From contig NZ_JAKRKC020000002.1 in the NCBI RefSeq assembly GCF_022664455.2, forward strand, positions 1,302,001-1,366,000: a DNA stretch of 64,000 nt. The letters are read 5' to 3'. Positions 1-8,177 of the stretch are shown one piece after another. The notes beneath the pieces are model-generated. The model was not told where the DNA came from and made no database searches. It saw only the letters and a program-made list of their open reading frames with translations. The stretch comes from Actinomadura luzonensis. Its GTDB lineage: Bacteria > Actinomycetota > Actinomycetes > Streptosporangiales > Streptosporangiaceae. A program made the translations under genes and the position numbers. Within the stretch, counting starts at the first letter, position 1, and each line of letters begins with the position of its first letter.

Positions 1-365
1 CCGATGGTGGTGCGCATGAACTCGAACTCCACGTCGCCGAGCACCGGCGACAGCACCCGCCGCTCCCAGCCCGAGGGGTCGCGCAGCACCCGCTGCTCGG
101 CGTGGCGCAGCACCCGCAGCGCGCTGTGCGCCGGCTCGTCGAGCAGCCGGGCGATGGACGTGCCGAGCGCCGTGGCCAGCCGGTCGAGCACGAGCACGGT
201 GGGCGTCTTGGCGCCCCGCTCGACCTCGGAGACCATGCTGCGGCTGATGCCGCTCAGCTCGGCCAGCCGCTCGATCGACAGCCCGCGCGCGCGGCGCTCG
301 CCGCGGACCCGCTGCCCCAGCTCGGCCATGGACAGCCCGCTGGACAGCACCCCTTCGCCCGTCAT
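1..365 (-). CDS. XRE-family transcriptional regulator, truncated by window edge
   Basis: The gene reads leftward and runs off the window after about 121 residues. The N-terminal ~70 residues form a Cro/C1-type helix-turn-helix: ELGQRVRGERRARGLSIERL is followed by SGISRSMVSEVERG, the recognition helix. A linker and the start of a second domain follow. In this family the C-terminus is usually a cupin effector domain, but that part is outside the window. The start is ATG at 365 with GGAGG just upstream, although the spacing is unusually short. An in-frame ATG at 329 is the alternative. A dyad immediately upstream (370-401) suggests autoregulation. The regulated genes cannot be told from this fragment. 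Confidence 0.85.
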   Translation of the reverse strand, partial: MTGEGVLSSGLSMAELGQRVRGERRARGLSIERLAELSGISRSMVSEVERGAKTPTVLVLDRLATALGTSIARLLDEPAHSALRVLRHAEQRVLRDPSGWERRVLSPVLGDVEFEFMRTTI

Positions 366-369
366 TCCT

Positions 370-401
370 CCACTATAGCGATGAAATGTCCGCTATGGCG
401 G
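370..401. promoter_or_regulatory. Inverted-repeat operator upstream of the XRE gene
   Basis: The left arm CCACTATAGCG (370-380) and right arm CGCTATGGCGG (391-401) are inverted repeats matching at 9 of 11 positions, separated by 10 bp. The dyad begins 5 bp before the XRE start codon and sits between that gene and the divergent methyltransferase at 513. That is the expected place for an autoregulatory site that could also control the neighbour. Binding is inferred from symmetry only. Confidence 0.55.
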
Positions 402-512
402 ATCGGTCGCACGCACCCGCCGTCCTGCGTCTCATGATACAAGACGTTCTCTCTTGAATGGTGAGACCCGCGCTAGGCTCCAGCCATCCGAGGCGAACGA
501 AGGAGTTCTGCG

Positions 513-1319
513 ATGGACCGTCCGGCAACCGCCGTCTACACCCACGGCCACCACGAGTCGGTGCTGCGCTCGCACCGCTGGCGCACCGCCGGGAACTCGG
601 CCGCGTACCTGCTGCCCCACCTCAAGCCGCACATGACGGTGCTGGACGTGGGCAGCGGCCCCGGCACCATCACCGCCGACCTGGCCGGCCTGGTGGCGCA
701 CGTGACGGCGGCCGAGGTCACGGCGGAGGCGCTGGAGCTGTCCCGGGCCGAGCTGGCCGCGCGCGGCGTGCGCAACGCCGACTTCGCCGTCGCCGACGCG
801 CACGACCTGCCCTTCCCGGACGACACCTTCTGCGTGGTGCACGCCCACCAGGTGCTGCAGCACGTCGGCGACCCCGTGCGGGCGCTGCGCGAGATGCGCC
901 GGGTCGCCAAGCCGGGCGGGTACGTCGCCGCCCGCGACAGCGACTACGCCGCCTTCGCCTGGTGGCCCCGGCTGCCCGAGCTGGACGAGTGGCTGGCGCT
1001 GTACCAGCGGGTCGCGCGGGGCAACGGCGGCGAGCCGGACGCCGGGCGCAGGCTGCTGTCGTGGGCCCGCGCCGCCGGCTTCGAGGACGTCACCCCCACC
1101 TCCTCCACCTGGTGCTTCGCCACCCCGGACGACCGGGCATGGTGGGGCGGCATGTGGGCCGAGCGCATCCTCGGCTCCGACATGGCCCGCAAGGCCCTCG
1201 CCACCGGCGCGGCCACCGAGGCCGACCTGCGCCGCATCTCCGACGGCTGGCGGGCGTGGGCGGCGGCCGAGGACGGCTGGCTGTCCGTGCTGCACGGCGA
1301 GATCATCTGCCGCGCCTAG
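513..1319 (+). CDS. Class I SAM-dependent methyltransferase
   Basis: This 268-residue protein has the Rossmann methyltransferase motif I VLDVGSGPGTITADLA (about residues 43-58), an acidic motif II region (AAEVTAEALELS), FAVADAHDLPFPDD as the post-II segment, and VLQHVGDPVRALREMRRVAKPGG as motifs IV-V. It resembles the UbiE/BioC-like Methyltransf_11 group. The substrate cannot be deduced; the Trp-rich C-terminal half probably forms the acceptor pocket. AAGGAG at 500-505 supports the ATG at 513. It is divergent from the XRE regulator and shares the dyad-containing intergenic region with it. Confidence 0.85.
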   Translation: MDRPATAVYTHGHHESVLRSHRWRTAGNSAAYLLPHLKPHMTVLDVGSGPGTITADLAGLVAHVTAAEVTAEALELSRAELAARGVRNADFAVADAHDLPFPDDTFCVVHAHQVLQHVGDPVRALREMRRVAKPGGYVAARDSDYAAFAWWPRLPELDEWLALYQRVARGNGGEPDAGRRLLSWARAAGFEDVTPTSSTWCFATPDDRAWWGGMWAERILGSDMARKALATGAATEADLRRISDGWRAWAAAEDGWLSVLHGEIICRA

Positions 1320-1392
1320 CAGCGTGGCCGCGCGGGCGGGCCGGATGCCCAGGGCGGGTCAGACGCGCGGGTGGGTCAATTGCGCGCGCGGG

Positions 1393-1908
1393 TCAGAGGC
1401 CCAGGGTGCGGGCGCGCTGCCACTGCGGGTCGCGGTAGAGCACCATGTCGGTGCCCAGCATCTCGTCCGGCGCCGACAACATGGTGATCTCGCCCGCGGC
1501 CTGGAGCTGGAGCAGCAGGTCGCGGACCCGCGGCCCCACCGGCAGCCGCCCGGCGGGCAGGCCGAGCCCGGCCCGCACGGTGTCGGCGATCTCCGACAGG
1601 TGGAACGGCCCGTCGAAGCGGGCCACGATCCCGCGCACCACGCTCATCGTGATCAGGTGCTCGGCCTCGGCGTGCGCGAGCTGCCAGGTGACCTGCTCCT
1701 TGCGCCGCCCGCTGCCCGCGCACGACGTGCAGCCGCGCGTCAGGCCCGGCGCGACCTCCTCCTCGGCCGAGCCCAGGCAGGCCGAGCAGAGGTTGTTCTC
1801 GGCCGCGTGCAGCTCGGCGGTCATCCGGCCGCCCAGGATGACGCCGCAGTCGCAGGCGAACGCCTCACCGAGGATGCTGTTCTGCGGGGAGATCGTATGC
1901 TTCGTCAC
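1393..1908 (-). CDS. Hypothetical protein with paired-cysteine motifs
   Basis: This 171-residue protein begins at GTG 1908. The N-terminal third carries three cysteine pairs, CDC (about residue 19), CSAC (about 42) and CTSC (about 61), an arrangement that suggests a small zinc-binding module. The remainder looks like a winged-helix-type fold: LSEIADTVRAGLGLPAGRL, then a region predicted helical (VRDLLLQLQAAGEI). I do not recognise the family. It lies codirectionally downstream of the 309-residue protein at 1976-2905, with a hairpin between them, and faces the methyltransferase convergently. Confidence 0.65.
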   Translation of the reverse strand: MTKHTISPQNSILGEAFACDCGVILGGRMTAELHAAENNLCSACLGSAEEEVAPGLTRGCTSCAGSGRRKEQVTWQLAHAEAEHLITMSVVRGIVARFDGPFHLSEIADTVRAGLGLPAGRLPVGPRVRDLLLQLQAAGEITMLSAPDEMLGTDMVLYRDPQWQRARTLGL

Positions 1909-1921
1909 CGAGCCGACTTTA

Positions 1922-1948
1922 CCGTGATCGGCGGGAGGCCGATCACGG
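1922..1948 (-). terminator. Perfect 11-bp hairpin between two leftward genes
   Basis: CCGTGATCGGC (1922-1932) and GCCGATCACGG (1938-1948) are perfect inverted repeats around a 5-base loop. The element lies 27 bp after the stop of the 1976-2905 gene and 14 bp before the start of the 1393-1908 gene. There is no U-run, as is usual in actinobacterial terminators. A terminator for the upstream gene is the simplest reading; an operator for the downstream gene is possible. Confidence 0.5.
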
Positions 1949-1975
1949 CGCGGTCACGACGCGAGGAGGACCCGC

Positions 1976-2905
1976 TCAGGGACGCAGGTCCGACAGGCCG
2001 CGCAGCCGCCGCAGCGCCTTCCGCGCCGCCGCCGCGATCCGGTCGTCCGGATGATGGTCGATGAAGACCTGGAGCACCCGCCCGGTCCACGGGTGGTCGC
2101 CGAAGGCGAGGATCGCGATCGTCCCGGCCTGCTCCTCGGAGTTCATGCCCATGGCGATCGACTTGATCACCTCGTCCGGCGAGTCGCCGAACTCCAGCAG
2201 CGCCGCCGCCATGTCCACCAGCACCCAGGCGATCTCCTCCGGCACCGGCTGCCGCTGCGGGTTCGCCGTCCTGGCCGCGATCACCGCGCCCAGCTTGGGC
2301 TCCTCCAGCAGCCGCAGCAGCGCGTGCCGGCCCTCGTCGCCGAAGTCCGACGACAGCACCTCGACGCCGACCGCCCGGCTCAGCGGGCTCACCGTGCCGA
2401 GCGCCGCGGCCAGCTCGGCGATGGCCTCGCCCCGCTCGCGGCCCATCAGCCAGCCCGCCAGCTCCTCCTCGCGTTCGGCCTCGGGGTAGGAGCGCAGGCC
2501 GTGCAGCAGCTCCGATGCGTCGGCGTCGGCGAGCGACCCCATGACGGGGATCTCCTGCCCGGTGGTGTCGGCGATGATCAGCCGCGCCGCCCACAGGCCG
2601 AGCCAGCTCAGCGTGTACGGCTCCGCCGTCCGCACCAGCCCGAGCCCCGCCAGCACCTCGGGCGTCTCGCCCTTGACCGGCTCGCGCGACAGGAACAGCC
2701 GGATCAGCTCCACCAGCAGCCCCTCGTCGGCGGCCAGCCGCTCGCGGCAGTGGTCGGCCCAGGCGGCCAGCACCTCGGCGTCGCCGCCCGCCGGTTCCAG
2801 CTCCCCGGCCAGCGGGGCGGCGCGGACGGCGGCGGCCAGCGTGGCCTCGTCGGGCAGCCGGATGGGCGGCTGCAGGGGCAGCGTCTCGTCGTCGTAGGAC
2901 CTCAC
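1976..2905 (-). CDS. Hypothetical helical protein
   Basis: This 309-residue, acidic, mostly helical protein starts at GTG 2905, with GAGG 8-12 nt upstream. Runs of Ala/Leu-rich amphipathic segments such as DEGRHALLRLLEEPKLG and DDRIAAAARKALRRLRG at the C-terminus suggest HEAT- or armadillo-like helical repeats, but no catalytic motif is visible. No signal peptide or membrane helix is seen. It is divergent from the GNAT gene at 2996. The function is unknown. Confidence 0.7.
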   Translation of the reverse strand: MRSYDDETLPLQPPIRLPDEATLAAAVRAAPLAGELEPAGGDAEVLAAWADHCRERLAADEGLLVELIRLFLSREPVKGETPEVLAGLGLVRTAEPYTLSWLGLWAARLIIADTTGQEIPVMGSLADADASELLHGLRSYPEAEREEELAGWLMGRERGEAIAELAAALGTVSPLSRAVGVEVLSSDFGDEGRHALLRLLEEPKLGAVIAARTANPQRQPVPEEIAWVLVDMAAALLEFGDSPDEVIKSIAMGMNSEEQAGTIAILAFGDHPWTGRVLQVFIDHHPDDRIAAAARKALRRLRGLSDLRP

Positions 2906-2995
2906 GGGCCCATCCTCGCGCGTTCTCTGCGCTACAGTGCCCGCTGCCGCTTAAAAGTAGAAAGAATCCCTCTTTCCCCAGTTCCCGGAGGATCT

Positions 2996-3937
2996 GTGCG
3001 TTTTCGTCCCGCGTCGAGCGACGATCTGGACAACCTGCTCGGCTGCGTCGTCGACGAGTCCGTGAGCTGGGCCCACCCCGAACGGCTGCGGTCGTTCCTG
3101 GAGAGCGGACACTACCGCTACGACCGCATCTGGGTCGGCGAGGACGAGGACACCGGCGACCTCCTGGCCCGCGCCGTCTGGTGGGGCTTCCCGGACAGCC
3201 GGCCGCTCGCCCTCGACTGCGTCCACGTGCACCCGTCGGTGCCCGACCGGGTCGCCACCGCCGCCGAGCTGCTGGAGCACGCCCACGCCGCGTTCGGCGA
3301 CCGGCCCGCCTACCACGTGTTCCTGCCCAGCGGCTGGCGCGAGGACGCCGGGGTCGCCGCCGGCCTCACCTGGCGCAAGGAGGCCGCCGCCCGCGCCGGG
3401 CTCACCGGCGAGCTGGAACGCCTGCGCTACGAGTGGACCGACGACGTGCCGGTGCCCGAGCCGTCCGGCCGCCTCGTGCTGCGCCCCGAGGACGACGACG
3501 AGGCGTTCGCCGAGGCGTTCCGGCGGGTGGCCGAGGGCACCCTCGACCACGCCACCCGGCTCGCCCTGCGCACCACGGACCCCCTGGAGCAGGCCCGCCA
3601 GGACGTCGCCGGCTACAAGGAGATGCCGGGGGACCGGTCGTGGTGGCGGCTGGCGTACTCGGCGGCCGACGGCTCGCTGGCGGGCGTCGCGCTGCCGTCG
3701 GCCAACAACGCCGGCCCCGTCGTCGGCTATCTCGGCGTGGTGCCCGAGCACCGCGGCCACGGCTACGTGGACGACCTGCTCGCCGAGATCACCCGCTTCC
3801 ACGCCGAACGGGGCGAGCGCCGGGTCGTCGCCGACACCGACCTCGGCAACACGCCGATGGCCAGGGCGTTCGAGCGGGCCGGCTACCGCGTCTTCGCCGT
3901 CCGGCTCGTCCTGTCGGCGGAACAGGGCACCCCGTGA
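2996..3937 (+). CDS. GNAT-family N-acetyltransferase
   Basis: This is a 313-residue protein with a likely two-lobed GNAT architecture. The C-terminal lobe holds the acetyl-CoA binding motif A: VGYLGVVPEHRGHGYVDDLL contains the V-x-x-x-x-RGxGY signature. It is followed by VVADTDLGNTPMARAFERAGY, the typical D-x-x-N-x-x-M-x-x-x-F-x-x-x-GY segment. The N-terminal lobe is degenerate. GTG 2996 is chosen because GGAGG at 2987-2991 precedes it and the predicted fold begins right there (RFRPASSDDLDNL). The reading frame stays open far upstream without looking like a real protein. Substrate unknown. It is followed 36 bp downstream by another acetyl-CoA-dependent enzyme gene. Confidence 0.85.
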   Translation: MRFRPASSDDLDNLLGCVVDESVSWAHPERLRSFLESGHYRYDRIWVGEDEDTGDLLARAVWWGFPDSRPLALDCVHVHPSVPDRVATAAELLEHAHAAFGDRPAYHVFLPSGWREDAGVAAGLTWRKEAAARAGLTGELERLRYEWTDDVPVPEPSGRLVLRPEDDDEAFAEAFRRVAEGTLDHATRLALRTTDPLEQARQDVAGYKEMPGDRSWWRLAYSAADGSLAGVALPSANNAGPVVGYLGVVPEHRGHGYVDDLLAEITRFHAERGERRVVADTDLGNTPMARAFERAGYRVFAVRLVLSAEQGTP

Positions 3938-3973
3938 CCCGCGCGGCCCGCCGCGGGCGGCATCGTTGATCAC

Positions 3974-4756
3974 ATGACTTGGGACATCGAGAAGCTCGAC
4001 CTGAACGCCTACCTGGCGCGGATCCGGCACGACGGCCCGCGCGCCCCGACGGCCGCCACGCTGCGCGCCGTGCACCGGGCGCACGTCCAGGCGATCCCGT
4101 TCGAGAACCTGGACGTGGTGCTCGGCCGCGGCGTCCGCCTCGACCTCGGCAGTCTGCAGGACAAGCTGGTGACCGGCGGGCGCGGCGGTTACTGCCACGA
4201 GCACAACCTGCTGTTCGCCGCCGCGCTCGAACGGCTCGGCTTCGGCGTGACCCGCCACCTGGCCAGGATCCGGGTCGGCGGGCGGCGCCACCTGCCGCGC
4301 ACGCACGCCACGCTCACCGTGCGGGCCGAGGGCCGCACCTGGCTGGCAGACGTGGGGTTCGGCGGCGACGGGCTGGTGGAGCCGATGCCGTTCGAGGACG
4401 GCGCCACGCTGGAGGCGGACGGCCGGCGCTGGCGCCTGGCCCGCGACGGCGGCTACCACGTCCTGCACGCGGGCGCCGCCGGGCAGGACGCCGAGCTGTA
4501 CGCCTTCCGCCCCGGCGAGCCGTTCCTGCCGAGCGACTTCGAGGTGGCCAACTTCTACGTCGCCCACCACCCGCGGTCGCCCTTCCGCCACCACGTGCTC
4601 CTGCAGCGCGTCACCGCCGCGGGCGAGCGGCTGCGCCTGGAGGACCAGCCGCCGCCCGCGACCGCGGAGGACCTGCGGGCCCTCCTCGACGGCGCCTTCG
4701 GCATCACCGTCACCGCGGCCGACGCCGGCGCCCTGCTGCCCCTGATCACGGGCTGA
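3974..4756 (+). CDS. nat: Arylamine N-acetyltransferase
   Basis: This 260-residue protein has the family's usual length. It transfers acetyl or propionyl groups from CoA thioesters to arylamines or hydrazines through a cysteine intermediate. The Cys-His-Asp triad is visible: C74 in GGRGGYCHEHN, H111 in RTHATL and D126 in WLADVGFGG. VQAIPFENLDVVLGR near residue 40 is the conserved N-terminal bundle motif. The start may be leaderless: CATCGT at 3961-3966 lies 7 nt before the ATG and no Shine-Dalgarno site is seen. Its 3' end overlaps the convergent nucleotidyltransferase gene by 11 bp. Confidence 0.93.
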   Translation: MTWDIEKLDLNAYLARIRHDGPRAPTAATLRAVHRAHVQAIPFENLDVVLGRGVRLDLGSLQDKLVTGGRGGYCHEHNLLFAAALERLGFGVTRHLARIRVGGRRHLPRTHATLTVRAEGRTWLADVGFGGDGLVEPMPFEDGATLEADGRRWRLARDGGYHVLHAGAAGQDAELYAFRPGEPFLPSDFEVANFYVAHHPRSPFRHHVLLQRVTAAGERLRLEDQPPPATAEDLRALLDGAFGITVTAADAGALLPLITG

Positions 4757-5495
4757 CGCCGCCGGCCAGGCGGGCGCGCAGCACCAGGTCGTGCAGCGCG
4801 TCCGCCGCCGTCGCCCGCTCCGGCAGCGGCGAGGCGTCGCGCGCCGCCTCCAGCTCGGCCGTCATCCGCTCCACGTCCGCCTCCAGGCCGAGGACCGACG
4901 GCGAGTGCCCGTGCTCGGCCTCGGCCTTCAGCGCCACCAGCTCCGGCAGGTACGCCGGCCCGTAGCCGTACAGCCGGGTCAGGTCGGCCACCAGCTCGCC
5001 GGTGCGCATGAGGTGGATGCCGGAGGCCAGCACCCGGAACGTGTAGAGCAGCGGCTTCAGCTCCAGTGTCCGGGTGAAGAGCCGCCATTGCGTGCGCGCG
5101 AACCCCAGGTAGTGGTGCGCGTGGTGCCGCGTCACGCACCCGGGCGCCAGCGCCGTCAGCTCCTCGTGCACCGGCGACGAGGCCACCACCAGCGGCGAGA
5201 GCACCTGCTCCAGCACGTAGCCGTTGCGGCTCAGCAGCAGCCGGCAGAACTTGGCCAGGTCGTGCGTGACCAGGTCCATCTCCACGCCGTCGCGGGTCCA
5301 GGCCCGCTCCAGCGTCTCCGGGCCGTGCCGCAGGCCCGCCACCTCCGCGACCGGCAGCACGTGCGCGCCCCGCAGGTCCACGTCGGAGTCGGCGGACGGG
5401 AAACCGTACAGGTGCGCCCCGCTGACCGTCGCGAACGCCAGCGGGTACGGCTGCTCGGCCACCACCTCGCCCAGGAAGCCCGGCAGCCCGGTCAC
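4746..5495 (-). CDS. Predicted nucleotidyltransferase (COG3541-like), second of a pair
   Basis: This 249-residue protein begins at GTG 5495, overlapping the stop of the upstream paralogue by 4 bp (GTGA), so the two are translationally coupled. The N-terminal SGAHLYGFPSADSDVDLRGA corresponds to the GS-x(n)-D-x-D motif of polymerase-beta-type nucleotidyltransferases; the usual Gly-Ser is replaced by Gly-Ala, while DVD is retained. A helical C-terminal half follows (YLGFARTQWRLFTRTLELK, then KPLLYTFRVLASGIHLMRTG). Proteins of this family lack a settled substrate. It converges on nat with an 11-bp overlap. Confidence 0.8.
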   Translation of the reverse strand: MTGLPGFLGEVVAEQPYPLAFATVSGAHLYGFPSADSDVDLRGAHVLPVAEVAGLRHGPETLERAWTRDGVEMDLVTHDLAKFCRLLLSRNGYVLEQVLSPLVVASSPVHEELTALAPGCVTRHHAHHYLGFARTQWRLFTRTLELKPLLYTFRVLASGIHLMRTGELVADLTRLYGYGPAYLPELVALKAEAEHGHSPSVLGLEADVERMTAELEAARDASPLPERATAADALHDLVLRARLAGGVSP

Positions 5496-6151
5496 AGGTT
5501 CTCCCTCCGCACGCCGACCAGGAACTCCTCCACCCGCGCCCGGTCCGGCTCGGCGGGCAGCACGCCGCCGGGCTCGGCGTCCAGCTCGGCCACCAGGGCG
5601 GCCCGCCAGGCGTCCACCTCGGCCCACGGCACCTCGCCCCGCCGGACCGCCAGCAGCCGCTCGCGGTGCGCCCCCACCTCGACCAGGGGCTCGCCGTGCC
5701 GCACCAGGTGCAGGCCGCTGAGCAGCAGCCGCAGCATGTGCATGGCCTGCTTCCACTTCGGCGCGGTCACGTCCAGGCGGCGGAACTGGTCGTCGGCGTA
5801 CCCGGCGAAGGTGCGCCGGGCCCGCGCCGACACGAACGCCCCGCGCAGTTCGCGCAACCGCTGCCCGGCCGGGGTGACGACCTCCACGATCGGCGACCAC
5901 AGCACCTCCAGCACGGTCGGGTTCGCCTCCAGCGCGAGCCGGCAGAAGCGCTCGACCTCCCAGGAGAACTGCTCGGGCAGCGGCCCGTCGCGGTGCGTGG
6001 GCGGCTTGTCCAGCCGCCAGAAGGCCGCCGTCGGCGCGGCGAACACGCCCCGCCGGTCGGTGTCGGAGGCGCCGGTGTGCAGCCCGTACGCCCGCGACCC
6101 CGTCACGACGGAAAGGATCAGGTCATCGTCCACCCGAACATCTTGCGCCAT
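5492..6151 (-). CDS. Predicted nucleotidyltransferase (COG3541-like), first of a pair
   Basis: This 219-residue protein is a paralogue of the downstream gene, with the intact nucleotidyltransferase signature VVTGSRAYGLHTGASDTDRRG near residue 16 (GS followed by D-x-D). The C-terminal KWKQAMHMLRLLLSGLHLVR matches KPLLYTFRVLASGIHLMR of its partner, supporting duplication. ATG 6151 is used; no strong Shine-Dalgarno site is evident. It is divergent from prpE, 27 bp away. Two coupled homologues with different active-site motifs suggest a heteromeric or subfunctionalised pair (inference). Confidence 0.8.
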   Translation of the reverse strand: MAQDVRVDDDLILSVVTGSRAYGLHTGASDTDRRGVFAAPTAAFWRLDKPPTHRDGPLPEQFSWEVERFCRLALEANPTVLEVLWSPIVEVVTPAGQRLRELRGAFVSARARRTFAGYADDQFRRLDVTAPKWKQAMHMLRLLLSGLHLVRHGEPLVEVGAHRERLLAVRRGEVPWAEVDAWRAALVAELDAEPGGVLPAEPDRARVEEFLVGVRRENL

Positions 6152-6178
6152 GGGGCGGGTGGCTGGTCTGATCGATAA

Positions 6179-8071
6179 GTGGGCGGTTATGACGAGGCTT
6201 ACCGGCGAAGCATCCGGCACCCCGAGGAGTTCTGGGCCGAGGCGGCCCGCGGCATCGACTGGGACGTGCCCCCGGGCGAGGGGGCCGGCGAGGGGGCCGG
6301 CGCGATCCTCGGCGGCGACGGCCGCTGGTTCCCCGGCGCGCGGCTCAACACCTGCCACAACGCGCTCGACCGGCACGTGGCGGCGGGCCGCGGCGGGCAG
6401 CCGGCGCTGATCCACGACAGCCCGGTTACCGGCGCCGTCCGGGTCCACACCTACGAGGAGCTGCTCGGCGAGGTGGCGCGCGCCGCGGGCATGCTGCGCG
6501 ACCTCGGCGTGGGCGCGGGCGACACCGTGGTGATCTACATGCCGATGGTGCCCGAGGCCGTGATCGCGATGCTGGCCTGCGCGCGGCTCGGCGCGGTGCA
6601 CTCGGTGGTCTTCGGCGGGTTCGCCGCCCGCGAGCTGGCCGTGCGCATCGACCACGCCCGGCCCAAGGTCATCCTGTCCGCCTCGTGCGGCATCGAGCCG
6701 AACCGGGTGGTGGAGTACAAACCGTTGCTGGACGCGGCGCTGGAGCAGGCCGCGCACCGGCCGGAGCGGTGCGTCGTCCTGCAGCGCCCGCAGTGCCCGG
6801 CCGAGCTGCGCGAGGGCCGCGACCTCGACTGGGCCGAGACGGTGCGGGCCGCCGCGCCCGCCGCCTGCGTGAGCGTGGCCGCCACCGACCCGCTCTACGT
6901 CCTCTACACCTCCGGCACCACCGGCTCGCCCAAGGGCGTCGTGCGCGACAACGGCGGCCACGCCGTCGCGCTGCACTGGAGCATGGCCAACGTGTACGGC
7001 GCCGCGCCCGGCGAGGTCTTCTGGGCCGCCTCCGACGTCGGCTGGGTCGTCGGCCACTCCTACATCGTCTACGCCCCGCTGCTGGCCGGCTGCACGAGCG
7101 TGCTGTACGAGGGCAAGCCCGTCGGCACGCCCGACCCGGGGGCGTTCTGGCGGGTGGTGGCGACGCACGGCGTGCGGACGTTGTTCACCGCGCCGACCGC
7201 GATCCGCGCCATCAAAAAAGAGGACCCTTCGGGAAATTTCGCCAAAAAGTATGACCTGTCCCCGCTGCGGCACCTCTTCCTCGCCGGCGAACGCCTCGAC
7301 CCCGACACCTACCACTGGGCCGCCGATCTGCTCGGCATCCCCGTCATCGACCACTGGTGGCAGACCGAGACCGGCTGGCCCATCGCCGCCAACTGCGTCG
7401 GCATCGAGACCCTGCCCGTCAAGCCCGGCTCCCCGACCAAGCCCGTCCCCGGCTGGGACGTGCACGTGCTGGACGCCGCCGGCGACGACTGCCCGCCCGG
7501 CGCCGAGGGCTCGGTCACGGTCAAGCTGCCGCTGCCGCCCGGCGCCCTGCCCACTCTCTACCGCGACGAGGCCCGCTTCCGCTCCTCCTACCTGGAGCGC
7601 TACCCCGGCCACTACCTCACCGGCGACGGCGGCCACCTCGACGCCGACGGCTACCTCTACGTCATGGGCCGCATCGACGACGTCATCAACGTCGCCGGGC
7701 ACCGGCTGTCCACCGGCTCCATGGAGGAGGTGCTGGCCGCCCACCCCGACGTCGCCGAGTGCGCCGTGATCGGCGTGGCCGACGAGGTCAAGGGGCAGGT
7801 CCCGGTCGGCTTCGTGGTGCTCAAGGCCGGCTGCGAGCGCGACCCCGAGGAGCTGCGGCGCGAGCTGGTCGCCCTGGTGCGCGAGCGCATCGGCCCGGTC
7901 GCCGCCTTCCGCCGCGCGGTCGTGGTCGCCCGGCTGCCGAAGACCCGCTCGGGCAAGATCCTGCGCGGCACCATGCGCGACATCGCCGACGGCCGCTCGT
8001 ACGCCACCCCGTCCACGATCGAGGACCCCACCGCGCTGCCGGAGATCGCCGAGGCCGTGAAAGGGCCGTGA
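6179..8071 (+). CDS. prpE: Propionate--CoA ligase (propionyl-CoA synthetase)
   Basis: This 630-residue cytosolic adenylate-forming enzyme activates propionate (possibly acetate) to the CoA thioester with ATP. The N-terminus (YRRSIRHPEEFWAEAARGIDW) and CHNALDRHV are PrpE/Acs family landmarks. LYTSGTTGSPKGV near residue 242 is the P-loop-like A3 motif, and DVGWVVGHSYIVYAPLLAG and HWWQTETGWPI are strongly PrpE-like. PKTRSGKILR near residue 586 carries the lysine that is reversibly acylated in this family. The start is GTG 6179 without a Shine-Dalgarno site. The stop falls inside an 11-bp direct repeat array. Confidence 0.92.
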   Translation: MGGYDEAYRRSIRHPEEFWAEAARGIDWDVPPGEGAGEGAGAILGGDGRWFPGARLNTCHNALDRHVAAGRGGQPALIHDSPVTGAVRVHTYEELLGEVARAAGMLRDLGVGAGDTVVIYMPMVPEAVIAMLACARLGAVHSVVFGGFAARELAVRIDHARPKVILSASCGIEPNRVVEYKPLLDAALEQAAHRPERCVVLQRPQCPAELREGRDLDWAETVRAAAPAACVSVAATDPLYVLYTSGTTGSPKGVVRDNGGHAVALHWSMANVYGAAPGEVFWAASDVGWVVGHSYIVYAPLLAGCTSVLYEGKPVGTPDPGAFWRVVATHGVRTLFTAPTAIRAIKKEDPSGNFAKKYDLSPLRHLFLAGERLDPDTYHWAADLLGIPVIDHWWQTETGWPIAANCVGIETLPVKPGSPTKPVPGWDVHVLDAAGDDCPPGAEGSVTVKLPLPPGALPTLYRDEARFRSSYLERYPGHYLTGDGGHLDADGYLYVMGRIDDVINVAGHRLSTGSMEEVLAAHPDVAECAVIGVADEVKGQVPVGFVVLKAGCERDPEELRRELVALVRERIGPVAAFRRAVVVARLPKTRSGKILRGTMRDIADGRSYATPSTIEDPTALPEIAEAVKGP

Positions 8072-8086
8072 AAGGGCCGTGAAAGG
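8055..8086 (+). repeat. 11-bp direct repeat spanning the prpE stop codon
   Basis: CCGTGAAAGGG occurs at 8055-8065 and 8066-8076, followed by a 10-base partial copy at 8077-8086. Because the unit is not a multiple of three, each added copy shifts the reading frame. The prpE stop (TGA 8069-8071) is created inside the second copy. Slippage here would alter only the last few residues of PrpE. Confidence 0.8.
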
Positions 8087-8177
8087 AGAGTGACCGGCGG
8101 GTGACTTCCGTCCAGGACGCCTGCGCGAACGCCGCGTACAGCGCATGATGGGACATCCCAGTCCCCAGGAGAAGGCC

